A stretch of 64,000 nucleotides of DNA from Verrucomicrobiales bacterium (GTDB taxonomy: Bacteria; Verrucomicrobiota; Verrucomicrobiia; Verrucomicrobiales; DEV007). The notes under the pieces were generated by a model. That model worked only from the letters and a program-made list of their open reading frames with translations. It did not search any database and had not been told where the DNA came from. Every line of letters starts with the position of its first letter. Positions within the stretch are counted from its first letter, which is position 1. This document shows, one piece after another, positions 45,848 to 54,989 of this stretch. The position numbers and the translations under genes are program-made. The stretch is from assembly GCA_029213005.1 (NCBI GenBank), contig JARGPI010000001.1, forward strand, positions 245,356 through 309,355. Direction: 5' to 3'.

Positions 45848-47686
45848 CTACAGCGCGCTAATATCGTTTCGCCGCGCTTGCAGGTCAAGGAGTTCTTTGG
45901 TTAGACGGTTAACCTCATCCACAGGCAATCCTTCAACGCCCATGTGCGCTTTGACCATAGTAATTTTATTCTGGATCGCCTGCTTTTCCAGAGCTCTTAA
46001 ACACTCTGCAGCCCACTCCCCACTTGCCCCCGGGAAGCTTTCGTTCATGATTTCGTTGATAGCCCCCTGCTCAGCATCGGGCAGGGTTGCGACAAAGGCA
46101 TGAACACTCGCCGGGTTGGCGGGATCGAATTCCCCCAGCCAGATCCATGCCAACAATTCGGTGCCGGGAAGATCCCGGAAATACTCGGGAATGGCCATGG
46201 CTTTGATCTGAATTTTGGTCCCGGGATCGGTTAACAAAAGCCGAATGAGAAGTCGAATGCTCCGGTTTTCAATCAAGATGGGCTGCACTTTCCCATTTTC
46301 GCCCCCCGATTTGTTCTTATCGCGTTCTTCACGGATTTTTTTGTTCACCTCGGTTCGGGCTTGAACTTTTGCGGCTCCGGCAATCTGCTTTCGAATTTCG
46401 GCCTCCCCCACCCCGAGTTTCATTGCGATTCGGTTGATGAGTGAATCCTGTAGCATTTTGTTTTCGACCAGAGCGATATCGGCGGCCAGCTCTTTGACAA
46501 AATCGAGGCGCTCCCGGAGCGGTCCGCTACTGAGACGACTGCCTTTCCGATCGATGTGAAAATCAAAATACTCGGCGGAATTAGCGATGATTTGGCGAAA
46601 GGCGTCCACTCCGAATTTCTTGATGTAGGAATCCGGATCTTCCCCCTCAGGTAACAAGGCGAGCCGTACCAGCATCCCCTTCGGTGCGAGGAGGCGGAAT
46701 GCCTTACCGGCGGCGGCAATACCGGCGTTATCCGAATCGAAACACAGCGTCACTTCCTCACATTGCCTCCGCAAAACTTTGGCGTGTTCATCAGTGAACG
46801 CGGTCCCGAGCGGAGCCACGAGGTTCTCAACTCCAGCATCGTATGCGCTGATCAAATCGATTTGGCCCTCACAGATTATCGCCTGACCAGCCTTGGTAAT
46901 GGGACGACGGGTTTTATGGTAGCCGTAGAACGTTTTGCTCTTATTAAAAATGATCGTTTCCGGAGAATTCACGTATTTCCCGCCCTTTTGATCTTTGGAA
47001 AGCACCCGACCGCTGAAAGCAATCACATTGGAATTCTCGTCCATCACTGGAAACATGAGGCGATGCCGAAAACGGGCCCAGGTTCCGCGCGAGTGGTAAT
47101 TTTCGTCCCGCCACGCTGCGAGACCGCCGTCGACGAGGAGTTCGGTCGATATTTTCTGTTGAGCTGCCCAGTTGAAGAAAATCCTCTGGTCTTCCGGCGC
47201 GTAACCGAGTTTCCATTCCACAGCAATCTCTTTTGTTAGGCCCCGATTGGTCAGGTAATCGCGGGCTGCCTGGGCTTGTGGGCTGCGGTCTTTAAACAGG
47301 AGTAGCTGGAAAAAATCGGTCGCCTGAGACTGGAGCTTCAAGACATCCTCCCGATGGCGGCGGCGGGCGGCCTGCTTGGGATCGTAGGCTTCCTCGACAA
47401 TGGTCACCCCGGCCCGTTGCGCGAGGCGTCGTGCCGCCTCGGGAAACGAGAGGTTCTCATATTTCATCACAAACCCGATCACCGTGCCACTCTCCCCACA
47501 GCCAAAGCATTTAAAAGACTGGTTCGAAGGTCTCACGTTAAAACTCGGGGTCTTCTCGGAATGAAACGGACACAAGCCTTTAAAACTGCCGCTGGAACGC
47601 TGCAAGGGCACGTATTGTTCAATCCACTCGACAATGTCGACCTTCTCGATGATCTCCTGAATAGTTTCCTGAGGAATAAGTGCCAT
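45848..47686 (-). CDS. dnaG: DNA primase
   Basis: The 612-residue protein starts with a CHC2 zinc domain: ligands Cys39, His42, Cys60 and Cys63. The Toprim core has EGQ (ICEGQIDLISAYDAG) and LCFDSDNAG. The C-terminal helicase-interaction region is divergent. It makes RNA primers for replication. I choose the ATG at 47684-47686 giving MALIPQETI; an upstream frame start adds residues encoded toward the palindromic repeat. The gene is preceded by GH16 with a 128-base gap that contains that repeat. Confidence 0.97.
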   Translation of the reverse strand: MALIPQETIQEIIEKVDIVEWIEQYVPLQRSSGSFKGLCPFHSEKTPSFNVRPSNQSFKCFGCGESGTVIGFVMKYENLSFPEAARRLAQRAGVTIVEEAYDPKQAARRRHREDVLKLQSQATDFFQLLLFKDRSPQAQAARDYLTNRGLTKEIAVEWKLGYAPEDQRIFFNWAAQQKISTELLVDGGLAAWRDENYHSRGTWARFRHRLMFPVMDENSNVIAFSGRVLSKDQKGGKYVNSPETIIFNKSKTFYGYHKTRRPITKAGQAIICEGQIDLISAYDAGVENLVAPLGTAFTDEHAKVLRRQCEEVTLCFDSDNAGIAAAGKAFRLLAPKGMLVRLALLPEGEDPDSYIKKFGVDAFRQIIANSAEYFDFHIDRKGSRLSSGPLRERLDFVKELAADIALVENKMLQDSLINRIAMKLGVGEAEIRKQIAGAAKVQARTEVNKKIREERDKNKSGGENGKVQPILIENRSIRLLIRLLLTDPGTKIQIKAMAIPEYFRDLPGTELLAWIWLGEFDPANPASVHAFVATLPDAEQGAINEIMNESFPGASGEWAAECLRALEKQAIQNKITMVKAHMGVEGLPVDEVNRLTKELLDLQARRNDISAL

Positions 47687-47710
47687 GGAAAAAACGACGG
47701 AGCGAGCCAC

Positions 47711-47767
47711 TGTACCCTGTACGGTCCGTGACTGTACCCTGTACAGTCCAGCATTGTACCCTGTACA
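47711..47767. repeat. 22-bp-phased palindromic repeat, three direct units, upstream of dnaG
   Basis: Cores start at 47711 (TGTACCCTGTACG), 47733 and 47755 (both TGTACCCTGTACA), exactly 22 bases apart, same orientation. This is the best-preserved three-unit locus. It ends 24 bases before the dnaG start codon (in the minus-strand sense, upstream of it), in the gap between GH16 and dnaG. Confidence 0.92.
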
Positions 47768-47814
47768 GTCGAGGTCTCAAGCTATTTAACTTTCGTGAAA
47801 TTATCTTCCCCGAT

Positions 47815-49623
47815 TCAGCGAAGGTCGTCCCGCTGCCAGGCTCTCACGTAATCGATTTCCAAATCCGAAGGCAGCTTCGAATCATCAATCGCTGTGTTGT
47901 CCCAACCACCACTCACATGCGTGAACATCAGGATTGAATGAACGCTCGAAATCCGATCGGAATTCCAACGGCCCACCGGTTTCCCGTTGCAATAATAAAC
48001 CACCTCTCCCGGGAGCCACAGCATTCCGACGGTGATAAATCCATACTTATCGTGCTGAAAATAGATTCCCGAAGTGCCGATATGCTTGTGTTCTTTCCCG
48101 TAGCCATCCCAGTGATAGGCGACGTTGTAGCGATAAGGCCCCCAGCCGCTGAGAAATTCCATGATGTCGAACTCCATGCCGTCATTTGTGGTTTGCTCCC
48201 GTTTCCAGCGTGGCGCCGCAGCCGGTCCGCGGTCAGGCATCATCCAGAAAGCGGGCCAGAGCCCGGGAGCCGTCGGAAGTTTCAGGCGGGTTTCAAAATA
48301 CCCGTAACGCTGCGTCCATTTTCCGAAAGTATCCAGAAATCCGGTCGCATAGGATGTCTTGTACTCCGAGTGATCATCATTGTGAAATCCCTCCTTTTTG
48401 TCGAAACGAAGCCGAATCGTCCCGTCACTGAGGATCACATTCTCCTTACTGAAATGTGATCGTTTGTCCCAGTGATTTGCCGTATAAATATTCCAAATCG
48501 ATTCATCGATAGTCGGGGACGTAAATTCCTCGCGCAACGTCAGTTTCCAGTCGCCATCGACCGGAGGCCGCTGCCCCACCCAATCCGGCAGCGTAACCGG
48601 CGGAGCGGTAGCAATGATCTTTTCGACGCGATAGGAAACCGGTCCCGAAGATTCCCCTGCGAAAAAGGTAACCGAACTGACCGACTTGCTGATAAAACGA
48701 TTCCCTTCCGGATGTTCAAGCGAAGCATTCCACGGCTCCGGCGAGGCGAAAGGAATCACCAAAATGGAGGTCTCACCACCCGGAATCGGCTCGCCCCAAA
48801 CCGTCGCGGTCGATCCCGAACCGCTGTTGACCCGTCCTCCGGGCCGAATCGGAACCGATCCGTCGTTGGTGACAGCCACCTCCACATGATTCGAATGACG
48901 CAAATCCCACCCCCCGGAAACGGAGTGAAACGTTGCCGCCCCACCATTTCCGGGGAAACGAAGCTGCAAGCCCGGAGAGTCTGCTGTGATCGAAGCGCCC
49001 TGCTGGGAGCTCAATTGCCTGGCGGACTGAATTTGAGTCGTTAAATCAAAGAGCACTCCACCCTCCGGAACGGTCCCCGATCGCCGATTCCATTGATCAG
49101 GAGTTTCCCCAGGTGCTCCTGTGGCGGAAACGGATAAGATCGAGAACGAACGAGCTTCCTTGGAACCGGTCGTAAAAAACAACAATTGAGTCACCGCTGC
49201 CGGATCGAGCGCAAAAGCCGGCTTCATCCCATAGCTGTATCCGAAAAAGACCACGAGCGTTTTGGTATCGCCTGGATTCAACCGTATCGTTTCCGAGCTC
49301 CACGGAGAGTTTTTCCAATGGCCTGCATTATCGACCCGCAACGAAACCGGGAGTGGATGATCTCCGGTGTTGGCGATTACCGCTTCGATTCGGCTGTGGG
49401 CCGAGAAATCCCACGCTTTTCCATCGGGTCGAAGCGAAACACCCGGCGTGCCGTTGCTCCCTGCGCTGACCACAGCTTCGACCGGCTCCCCGTCTCCGCC
49501 CGAAATGGAGATGCCCTCACCGTTTTCCGTTGCATTTGACATCGGCAAATCAAGCCCCCTTGCGAAATTGTTAAAAAGCAGCGTCGGAAAAAGAAGAAAA
49601 CACAAGAGGCGGAACAAAATCAT
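47815..49623 (-). CDS. Secreted GH16-family glycoside hydrolase with two N-terminal beta-sandwich modules
   Basis: The 602-residue protein has a signal peptide (about 1-22). Two similar modules follow (about 25-160 and 165-345), each with a WDxxxxxxxEVxVxNxG pattern and a later PGxT/ETxxLVxxF strand. They look like the beta-sandwich domains found beside agarases. The C-terminal half (about 350-600) is GH16, with the catalytic E-x-D-x-x-E (EFDIME, about 483-488) and WPAFWMMP. GH16 enzymes cleave beta-1,3/1,4-glucans, agars or carrageenans; the substrate is not certain. The ATG at 49621-49623 precedes the signal peptide. Confidence 0.85.
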   Translation of the reverse strand: MILFRLLCFLLFPTLLFNNFARGLDLPMSNATENGEGISISGGDGEPVEAVVSAGSNGTPGVSLRPDGKAWDFSAHSRIEAVIANTGDHPLPVSLRVDNAGHWKNSPWSSETIRLNPGDTKTLVVFFGYSYGMKPAFALDPAAVTQLLFFTTGSKEARSFSILSVSATGAPGETPDQWNRRSGTVPEGGVLFDLTTQIQSARQLSSQQGASITADSPGLQLRFPGNGGAATFHSVSGGWDLRHSNHVEVAVTNDGSVPIRPGGRVNSGSGSTATVWGEPIPGGETSILVIPFASPEPWNASLEHPEGNRFISKSVSSVTFFAGESSGPVSYRVEKIIATAPPVTLPDWVGQRPPVDGDWKLTLREEFTSPTIDESIWNIYTANHWDKRSHFSKENVILSDGTIRLRFDKKEGFHNDDHSEYKTSYATGFLDTFGKWTQRYGYFETRLKLPTAPGLWPAFWMMPDRGPAAAPRWKREQTTNDGMEFDIMEFLSGWGPYRYNVAYHWDGYGKEHKHIGTSGIYFQHDKYGFITVGMLWLPGEVVYYCNGKPVGRWNSDRISSVHSILMFTHVSGGWDNTAIDDSKLPSDLEIDYVRAWQRDDLR

Positions 49624-49723
49624 CGCCCTAGGTTCGTGTTTCAATCACCACTGTCAATGTGATAAGGCATCACATGAAAACAACTTTCGTTTCCCCCAAC
49701 CTCAGCGAGAATTAAGAGTAACC

Positions 49724-50659
49724 ATGTCGAATCCATCCACCATATCGAAAGCTTTTATCCTCGGTGCAGGGCTGGGCACGAGGCTGCGCCCTTTGACGAA
49801 TCAGTTACCCAAACCTCTCGTCCCGGTTTGGAACGCTCCACTGATTACCTATGCTTTCGATCACCTCATTCACGATCTCGGCACCTCACAATTTATGGTG
49901 AACACACATCATGCCGCCGGGAAATACGCCGAACTTTTTCCCGAGCTGGTTTACCGGGATTGTTCCATCGATTTCCGGCACGAAACGGTGCTACTCGATA
50001 CTGCGGGCGGTCTTGATAATATCCGTGACTGGTTGCCCGACGATTCCTCTTTTCTAGTGTACAACGGGGATATTCTAACGGATCTCCCCCTCAAACCCGC
50101 GGTAGAGCAGCATGAGGCGACCGGCGACCTCGTGACCTTGGTCCTGAGATCCGGCGGGGCGAACGCGAATGTCGCTTTTGATGCCGATTCAAGAAAGGTG
50201 ACTGACATGCGAAATGCCCTCGGGACGGATTCGGAGAACCTATTTCAATTCACCGGAATCTATCTCGTGTCGCCACGCTTCCTCCCCTATCTGAAGCCCG
50301 GAAAGGTTGAATCGATCGTGATGCCGTTCCTCAAAGCAATCCAAAATGAGCGAAAAATCGGCGGGATTGTGATCGATGAGGGCCACTGGAGCGATCTCGG
50401 CGATGTCCCATCGTATCTCAACGCATTGGAGTTGCTTGCCGGTGGTGAATTCCCCGCTTTCGGACTCCACCCCAACAAATGCCGGATCCATTCGATGGCT
50501 AAAATTTCACCGGGCGCGAAGGTCGACGAAATCTCCTCGATCGGAGCTATGTCGATGATCGAAGACGGAGCTTCGGTAAACCGCTCCGCCGTCTGGCCTC
50601 AAGCCGTCGTAAAGACCGGACAGACCGTCGATCGGGAAGTGGTTCTTCCCTACGCTTAA
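49724..50659 (+). CDS. NDP-sugar nucleotidyltransferase
   Basis: The 311-residue protein has the nucleotidyltransferase signature GAGLGTRLRPLTNQLPKPLVP (positions about 14-33), a metal-binding NGDIL (about 113) and a C-terminal left-handed-helix-like segment. It activates a sugar-1-phosphate with NTP; the short length resembles mannose-1-phosphate or MurNAc-1-phosphate uridylyltransferases (MurU). I choose the ATG at 49724, directly before the Rossmann motif; upstream frame extension overlaps the divergent GH16 gene. It converges on the DUF2314 gene with a TTAA overlap. Confidence 0.88.
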   Translation: MSNPSTISKAFILGAGLGTRLRPLTNQLPKPLVPVWNAPLITYAFDHLIHDLGTSQFMVNTHHAAGKYAELFPELVYRDCSIDFRHETVLLDTAGGLDNIRDWLPDDSSFLVYNGDILTDLPLKPAVEQHEATGDLVTLVLRSGGANANVAFDADSRKVTDMRNALGTDSENLFQFTGIYLVSPRFLPYLKPGKVESIVMPFLKAIQNERKIGGIVIDEGHWSDLGDVPSYLNALELLAGGEFPAFGLHPNKCRIHSMAKISPGAKVDEISSIGAMSMIEDGASVNRSAVWPQAVVKTGQTVDREVVLPYA

Positions 50660-51795
50660 TCGAGATCTTCGCTGAGAATATCGAGCGTGAAACCGCCGAT
50701 CGGAGTCCCGTCTTTCCCGGGATAGATCCAGTCGTTGAGCCTTTCGATCGGAAATTCAACCTCGGCTCCCCGAAACACCTCGACCAACTCATGCGGATCG
50801 TTGGTCAAAATTCCATTGACCGTATATTCCTTGATCGTTGTGACCGTCACCCACATGAACTCACTTCGGGTGCCTTCGGTAAACTCGGCTTTTACGATAA
50901 ACTTTTCCGCATCGGCCGGCTTTTTGTTTTCAAACGCCTGAACAAATTCGGGCCACCGTTCCTGGGCAGTTTTTTCCGCTGCAGCCATGCGGGGATCGTT
51001 GTCGGAAACCTCGATTACCGGCTCAAAAGTCGGTTCGTCGAAAATAGAGAGCGGTGACCCTCCCAGCAACACTTCAATCTGCGAGGGCTCGAATTCGTTA
51101 CAGCGTTGAATTTCCGGACAGTAAATCGCGAGGCAGTCAGGACCCGCCATCGAGCCGAGCAATTTTCCGATCACAACGTAAGCCTCCTCGGTCGATTCGA
51201 TATCGTCATCCATCAGATCAACCGAAATCCAGGCGCGATGTTTCTCCACTGCCGTGCGGAGTCTTTTGTCCCGAATCGAATCGCGTGCAAATTTGACGGG
51301 ATTCGAAATATAAGGACGGTTCGAGAGCATCACACTGAACACGCCTTGAGGAATCCGAACCATATAATTCTCGATCGGCGAGGTTCCGGAAGTGGGAGGG
51401 CTGTATTGAACGACAAAAAATTCGCTGTCCGCATCGGTATCATCCAGATCAACATTGAGAGCATGAGAGACACAGCGCCGCAGGTTTTCCTCCGTTACTT
51501 CCCGGGGTTCCTCCAGAAAAAATACCAGGGAGACGAGAGTATCCGGCTCTTCGCGAACCACCTGGCGGGCGGGATCGTTCTCCTCGATCTCATATTTCAT
51601 GTTGAACAGCCACCGGGTCGTATCGATACCCAGCCAGACAAAGGACACGACTAAAATCGAATAGCCGAGCCATGTCAGCCCACCAAACGCAAACAACCGG
51701 GCCAACATAAAGATGACCACGGCGAGTGGAAGGTAAGGAAAGGAGCGGAATCTCCCCCGCAATAGTGGGTTAGGCATCACGATTGAGCTTGTCAT
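50656..51795 (-). CDS. Membrane protein with C-terminal DUF2314 domain
   Basis: The 379-residue protein has two N-terminal TM helices (about 20-36 and 40-57), a central alpha/beta region (about 85-260) and a C-terminal DUF2314 domain (about 270-370: ERWPEFVQAF, FIVKAEF, EFMWVTV, IGGFT). DUF2314 binds unknown ligands. Its ATG overlaps the stop of the upstream gene (ATGA), which supports this start and indicates translational coupling. Confidence 0.72.
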   Translation of the reverse strand: MTSSIVMPNPLLRGRFRSFPYLPLAVVIFMLARLFAFGGLTWLGYSILVVSFVWLGIDTTRWLFNMKYEIEENDPARQVVREEPDTLVSLVFFLEEPREVTEENLRRCVSHALNVDLDDTDADSEFFVVQYSPPTSGTSPIENYMVRIPQGVFSVMLSNRPYISNPVKFARDSIRDKRLRTAVEKHRAWISVDLMDDDIESTEEAYVVIGKLLGSMAGPDCLAIYCPEIQRCNEFEPSQIEVLLGGSPLSIFDEPTFEPVIEVSDNDPRMAAAEKTAQERWPEFVQAFENKKPADAEKFIVKAEFTEGTRSEFMWVTVTTIKEYTVNGILTNDPHELVEVFRGAEVEFPIERLNDWIYPGKDGTPIGGFTLDILSEDLD

Positions 51796-52499
51796 TTGAA
51801 ATCAGTACGAGCAACAGCGCGGTAACTTGGAACTTCATCCCTATTTGCGTAAGGATGAGGCCGGGTTCCGTTGGAAACCGGTTCGAGATACCCCTTCCAA
51901 TAGCCGCTGTTAATGCCTGTCGTTTCCAAAAATATAACATTAGGCTGAATCGGAACCAGTGTTTTTCTCAAAGGACCGTCAATTTCAAAACCGAGTGCGG
52001 ATTTCTCCTTGGTCGGGATATAGGCGATGCGCTTTGCCCTCACAAAAGCCCCGCCTTCACTCCGTTTCTGAATGACAGCCTCAATCGGAATCCAGGTCGC
52101 TTTGACCTCTCCCAGAAATCTCTCCCGATCCGCCTTCGCCGCTTCATTCGCCTCGTATTCCTGGGCCTTCCAGAACCGTTGCCATTTTAACTCTTTCTGA
52201 ATTTTCTGATCGCGATGGTATTTCTCCATCGCCGCCACCGGATCAAAGTTGTGCTTTTTCTGAAGTGCTTCGCTGACGTCGAAAAACGAGACTTTGGCGA
52301 TTCCGCCGCGGTGAACGATGATTAATGAATCCGACTCAATGCGCTTCACCTTGCAATCGAGATAAACTTCGCCTGTTTTTGTGGTAAACTCAGTCGGGAA
52401 CTCGACCTCTTCACTGGAGGTCACAGTCGGGGCAACCGAGGCATCCTGAGCCTGGAGATGAAGTGCACTCAGCCAAAAACAGATCCAAAAACCTCTCAT
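51792..52499 (-). CDS. Secreted protein with SHD1-like motif (Verrucomicrobia-type)
   Basis: The 235-residue protein has a signal peptide (about 1-18, LHLQAQ). A short beta-barrel-like motif follows (about 35-90), TGEVYLDCKVKRIE...IIVHRGGIAKVSF, as seen in many PVC secreted proteins, then a charged helical region with KQ-rich heptads and a C-terminal beta region. No enzymatic residue is visible. It is coupled to the DUF2314 gene by ATGA overlap, so the two probably work together. Confidence 0.65.
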   Translation of the reverse strand: MRGFWICFWLSALHLQAQDASVAPTVTSSEEVEFPTEFTTKTGEVYLDCKVKRIESDSLIIVHRGGIAKVSFFDVSEALQKKHNFDPVAAMEKYHRDQKIQKELKWQRFWKAQEYEANEAAKADRERFLGEVKATWIPIEAVIQKRSEGGAFVRAKRIAYIPTKEKSALGFEIDGPLRKTLVPIQPNVIFLETTGINSGYWKGYLEPVSNGTRPHPYANRDEVPSYRAVARTDFK

Positions 52500-52586
52500 T
52501 CACCCGATTCTTTCAAGGGTTTATCATGACAGGAGATACCTTTTCATGCAACTTTAAGATTATTTTGGAGTTAATCCCATAGACTC

Positions 52587-53273
52587 ATGAAAATGTTCCG
52601 ATTTTTACTAATTACCGTTCTTGGTTCCACCCTTTTCCTATCCGCTCCGGGCCTGATGGCTCAGGAGGAGGATCCAGAGAAATGCGGATGGTCTGATCTG
52701 TCCGAAACCGATCAGAAGAAACTCCGGGAAGCCCTCCGCACCGTTTGGAGCGACCCGACAGTAGTCAGCGCACGCGAAAATGTGAACCGCTCTGCCCATG
52801 AGTACCGCCGGGCGGTTCGTGAAACGATCGGTAAACAGGATCCCGAAACAGCGCAGCTCTTGGAAAAAATCGACCGGTCACAGTCAGGGCTTCTTCAGTC
52901 AGTCATGGATTCCGGGGGAATGAGGAAACCACACCACGGTCCAATGACGGGACGTCTCTCACAAATGGTCGCCCCGCCCCACATGATGGATAAAATGACG
53001 GATGAACAGAAGGCACGCTTCAAAGAGGCGGGAGTCAAAGCTCGCAAAAAGCCGGAGGTGATGGCGGCTCTCGAGCAAATGAAGAACCTTTCAAAAGAAG
53101 ATGACCAAATCAGGGTCAAAAAGATGGAAGCCTTTCGGAAGTTTCGGCTCGTTTACTTTGAATCGATCGCCGAAATTGATCCCGAGTTGAAATCTTTCAT
53201 TCCGCCTCCGGGCCCGCCCAAAGGAAAATCCCGTTCCAAGGAATCCCGGAAAGGCGAATCAGGATCGAACTAG
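52587..53273 (+). CDS. Secreted helical protein of unknown function
   Basis: The 228-residue protein has a clear signal peptide (about 1-25, ending LMAQ). A mainly alpha-helical, charged body follows with Met/His/Pro-rich patches (MRKPHHGPM, APPHMMDKM). The tail is Pro/Gly/Lys/Ser-rich. The layout recalls Spy/CpxP-like periplasmic helical proteins, but without the LTxxQ motifs. The His/Met patches might bind metal. Its final 15 bases overlap the convergent DoxX-like gene. Confidence 0.6.
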   Translation: MKMFRFLLITVLGSTLFLSAPGLMAQEEDPEKCGWSDLSETDQKKLREALRTVWSDPTVVSARENVNRSAHEYRRAVRETIGKQDPETAQLLEKIDRSQSGLLQSVMDSGGMRKPHHGPMTGRLSQMVAPPHMMDKMTDEQKARFKEAGVKARKKPEVMAALEQMKNLSKEDDQIRVKKMEAFRKFRLVYFESIAEIDPELKSFIPPPGPPKGKSRSKESRKGESGSN

Positions 53274-53639
53274 GGACCGGAATCGCCGCCAGTTGAAGCC
53301 TGCCACGGCGAGGTGGAGCGCACAGAGGATCACTCCCGACCATCCGTAGTCCAGTTTCGGATCGAGGAATATCGTGAAAAGAGCGATGTTCCCAGTCACC
53401 GGCGCGAGAAGAACCAGCGCCAGTCCGATCAATCGTTTGGTGAGCAGCAAAATCCCGCTGATTAAAAACACAAGCCCCACCGTCGGCCAGACGTAATCCG
53501 CAGCGGTCAGGCTGATCAGGAAATTCTGCGCATCCCATGAAGGCTCAGGCCGCTCCATGAACCGGAAGAAGACGTCTCCAGCCTGCACAATCAGCCACCC
53601 GGCAAGAGTGTAGCGCAGAATTTTTTCGACGTTTTTCAT
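53259..53639 (-). CDS. Small four-helix membrane protein (DoxX-like)
   Basis: The 126-residue protein has four predicted TM helices: about 5-22, 43-65, 68-88 and 95-117. The arrangement and an N-terminal ILRYTLAGWLIVQAGDVFFRF recall DoxX-family proteins. It has no Cys pair or catalytic motif. It overlaps the end of the convergent secreted-protein gene. The role is unknown. Confidence 0.6.
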   Translation of the reverse strand: MKNVEKILRYTLAGWLIVQAGDVFFRFMERPEPSWDAQNFLISLTAADYVWPTVGLVFLISGILLLTKRLIGLALVLLAPVTGNIALFTIFLDPKLDYGWSGVILCALHLAVAGFNWRRFRSLVRS

Positions 53640-53689
53640 GAGTATTCGTATCTTGAACTTAGCGGCGACACAGCGTTACATAGCAGGAT

Positions 53690-54049
53690 ATGGACCCGGA
53701 AAACACCGTTAGCATTCACCCCTACTTTCAAGTTCACGAAGGTAAAATGGAAGAGTTTAAATTACTCCTTCCCAAATTCATCGAAAAGACCGAAAGCGAG
53801 CCCGATTGTCTTTACTACGATTTCACCGTGAATGGCAGCATCGTATTCTGCCGCGAAGCTTATGTTGGCGGAAAAGGGGCTCTGGCTCATCTTCAAAATG
53901 TGGACGAATTGCTTAAGGAAGCGCTCACCATGGCGGAACTGATCAGGCTCGAAATCCACGGGTCTACCATAGAACTCGACGTTTTAAGAGAGCCGCTTAA
54001 CGATTTAAATCCTGACTGGTTCGCGTTCGATAGCGGCTTGGAAAAGTAA
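53690..54049 (+). CDS. ABM-type monooxygenase-fold protein
   Basis: The 119-residue protein has the ABM ferredoxin-like pattern: SIHPYFQVHEGKMEEFKLLLPKF near the start and CLYYDFTVNGSIVFCREAY in the middle. It has a longer C-terminal extension than the protein at 28517 and is not a close paralogue. Family activities include quinol oxygenation; substrate here is unknown. It directly abuts the convergent transporter gene. Confidence 0.68.
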   Translation: MDPENTVSIHPYFQVHEGKMEEFKLLLPKFIEKTESEPDCLYYDFTVNGSIVFCREAYVGGKGALAHLQNVDELLKEALTMAELIRLEIHGSTIELDVLREPLNDLNPDWFAFDSGLEK

Positions 54050-54937
54050 TCACCGGTCCAGAACCGCCATCACCACCGCGATCGTCACCAGGATCGAACC
54101 AACGATTCTCCAGCGAAACGCTTTGCCGGAGTTCTTTCTCTCGTCGTTACCCAGGTAACTGCCGAGGAAAGCAACCACCGCGAGTGCCCAGAGGCCACGG
54201 GATGCGTAAACCACGTTGATGCGGGTCGCGTCATTGAAGAAACTCAGTGACACGCCCATCAGTAGCGCTTGCAACCCGATCAAAATGCCGCCGCTGAGAC
54301 CAAATTTCAGGCTGGAGGGTGGCATCCGGAGAGTTGGCCGCCCTTGAACCACCCACATGATGAGGGAAAAGGCGCTCAATCCGGCCATCGAGACCACCAT
54401 AAAGGTCATCGCGCCGAATCCGCCGGCCCAGTAACTCAGAAACACGTCCTGCAACGCGAAGAAAATCGCACTGACCAAAACGATGGCGATCGCAATAAGC
54501 CCACTCTCCCCCGCTTTTTTCCGGAATTCGGAGAAACCCATCAGGAAAATCCCGACTGAAGTCAGAAACGCCGCAATCCAGATCAATTGGGAAGGCATCG
54601 TCTTTGTCAGAAAGACCACCGCGATCCCCACAAATACCACTTTGGTTCCCATCAAGGGAGTCACCACTGAGACATCCCCCTTTCGTATCGCCATAAAAGT
54701 CGTCAAATTGCCGATGAAGAAAAGGCCCGAGACAATGGCTGGTTGCCAGATCATCCTCCAGTCGATGACCTCTTTCTCAAAAAAAATCAGAGGAAGGAAG
54801 ACCAGAGTGACGCACAGATTGGTGAAATGGAAGGTCTGATCCATCGTCGCGCCCTCCTTCAAAGCCCGTTTGAGGAGGACGGATGCAGTCGCGTAAATAA
54901 TCGCCGCAGAAAGTGGAAGTATGAGATACCAATACAC
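54050..54937 (-). CDS. EamA/DMT-superfamily transporter
   Basis: The 295-residue protein has ten predicted TM helices built from two five-helix repeats. TM1 starts LSAAIIYATASVLLKRAL, the usual DMT signature, and the second repeat contains SYWAGGFGAMTFMV. The family exports metabolites such as amino acids, sugars or purines. It follows the pectate-lyase gene by 121 bases containing the palindromic repeat. Confidence 0.87.
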   Translation of the reverse strand: MYWYLILPLSAAIIYATASVLLKRALKEGATMDQTFHFTNLCVTLVFLPLIFFEKEVIDWRMIWQPAIVSGLFFIGNLTTFMAIRKGDVSVVTPLMGTKVVFVGIAVVFLTKTMPSQLIWIAAFLTSVGIFLMGFSEFRKKAGESGLIAIAIVLVSAIFFALQDVFLSYWAGGFGAMTFMVVSMAGLSAFSLIMWVVQGRPTLRMPPSSLKFGLSGGILIGLQALLMGVSLSFFNDATRINVVYASRGLWALAVVAFLGSYLGNDERKNSGKAFRWRIVGSILVTIAVVMAVLDR

Positions 54938-54989
54938 GCGCGAGACTTCACTTGAAAGCCGTCCGCGTCAAGGAGCGGGAACTCCGGAA

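Noticed and set aside
47711..47767. The dyads as LexA/SOS operators
   Set aside because: A dyad near dnaG is suggestive, but the same units occur inside an RND coding region and between genes of operons with no DNA-repair role, so a classical operator is unlikely. Not excluded experimentally.
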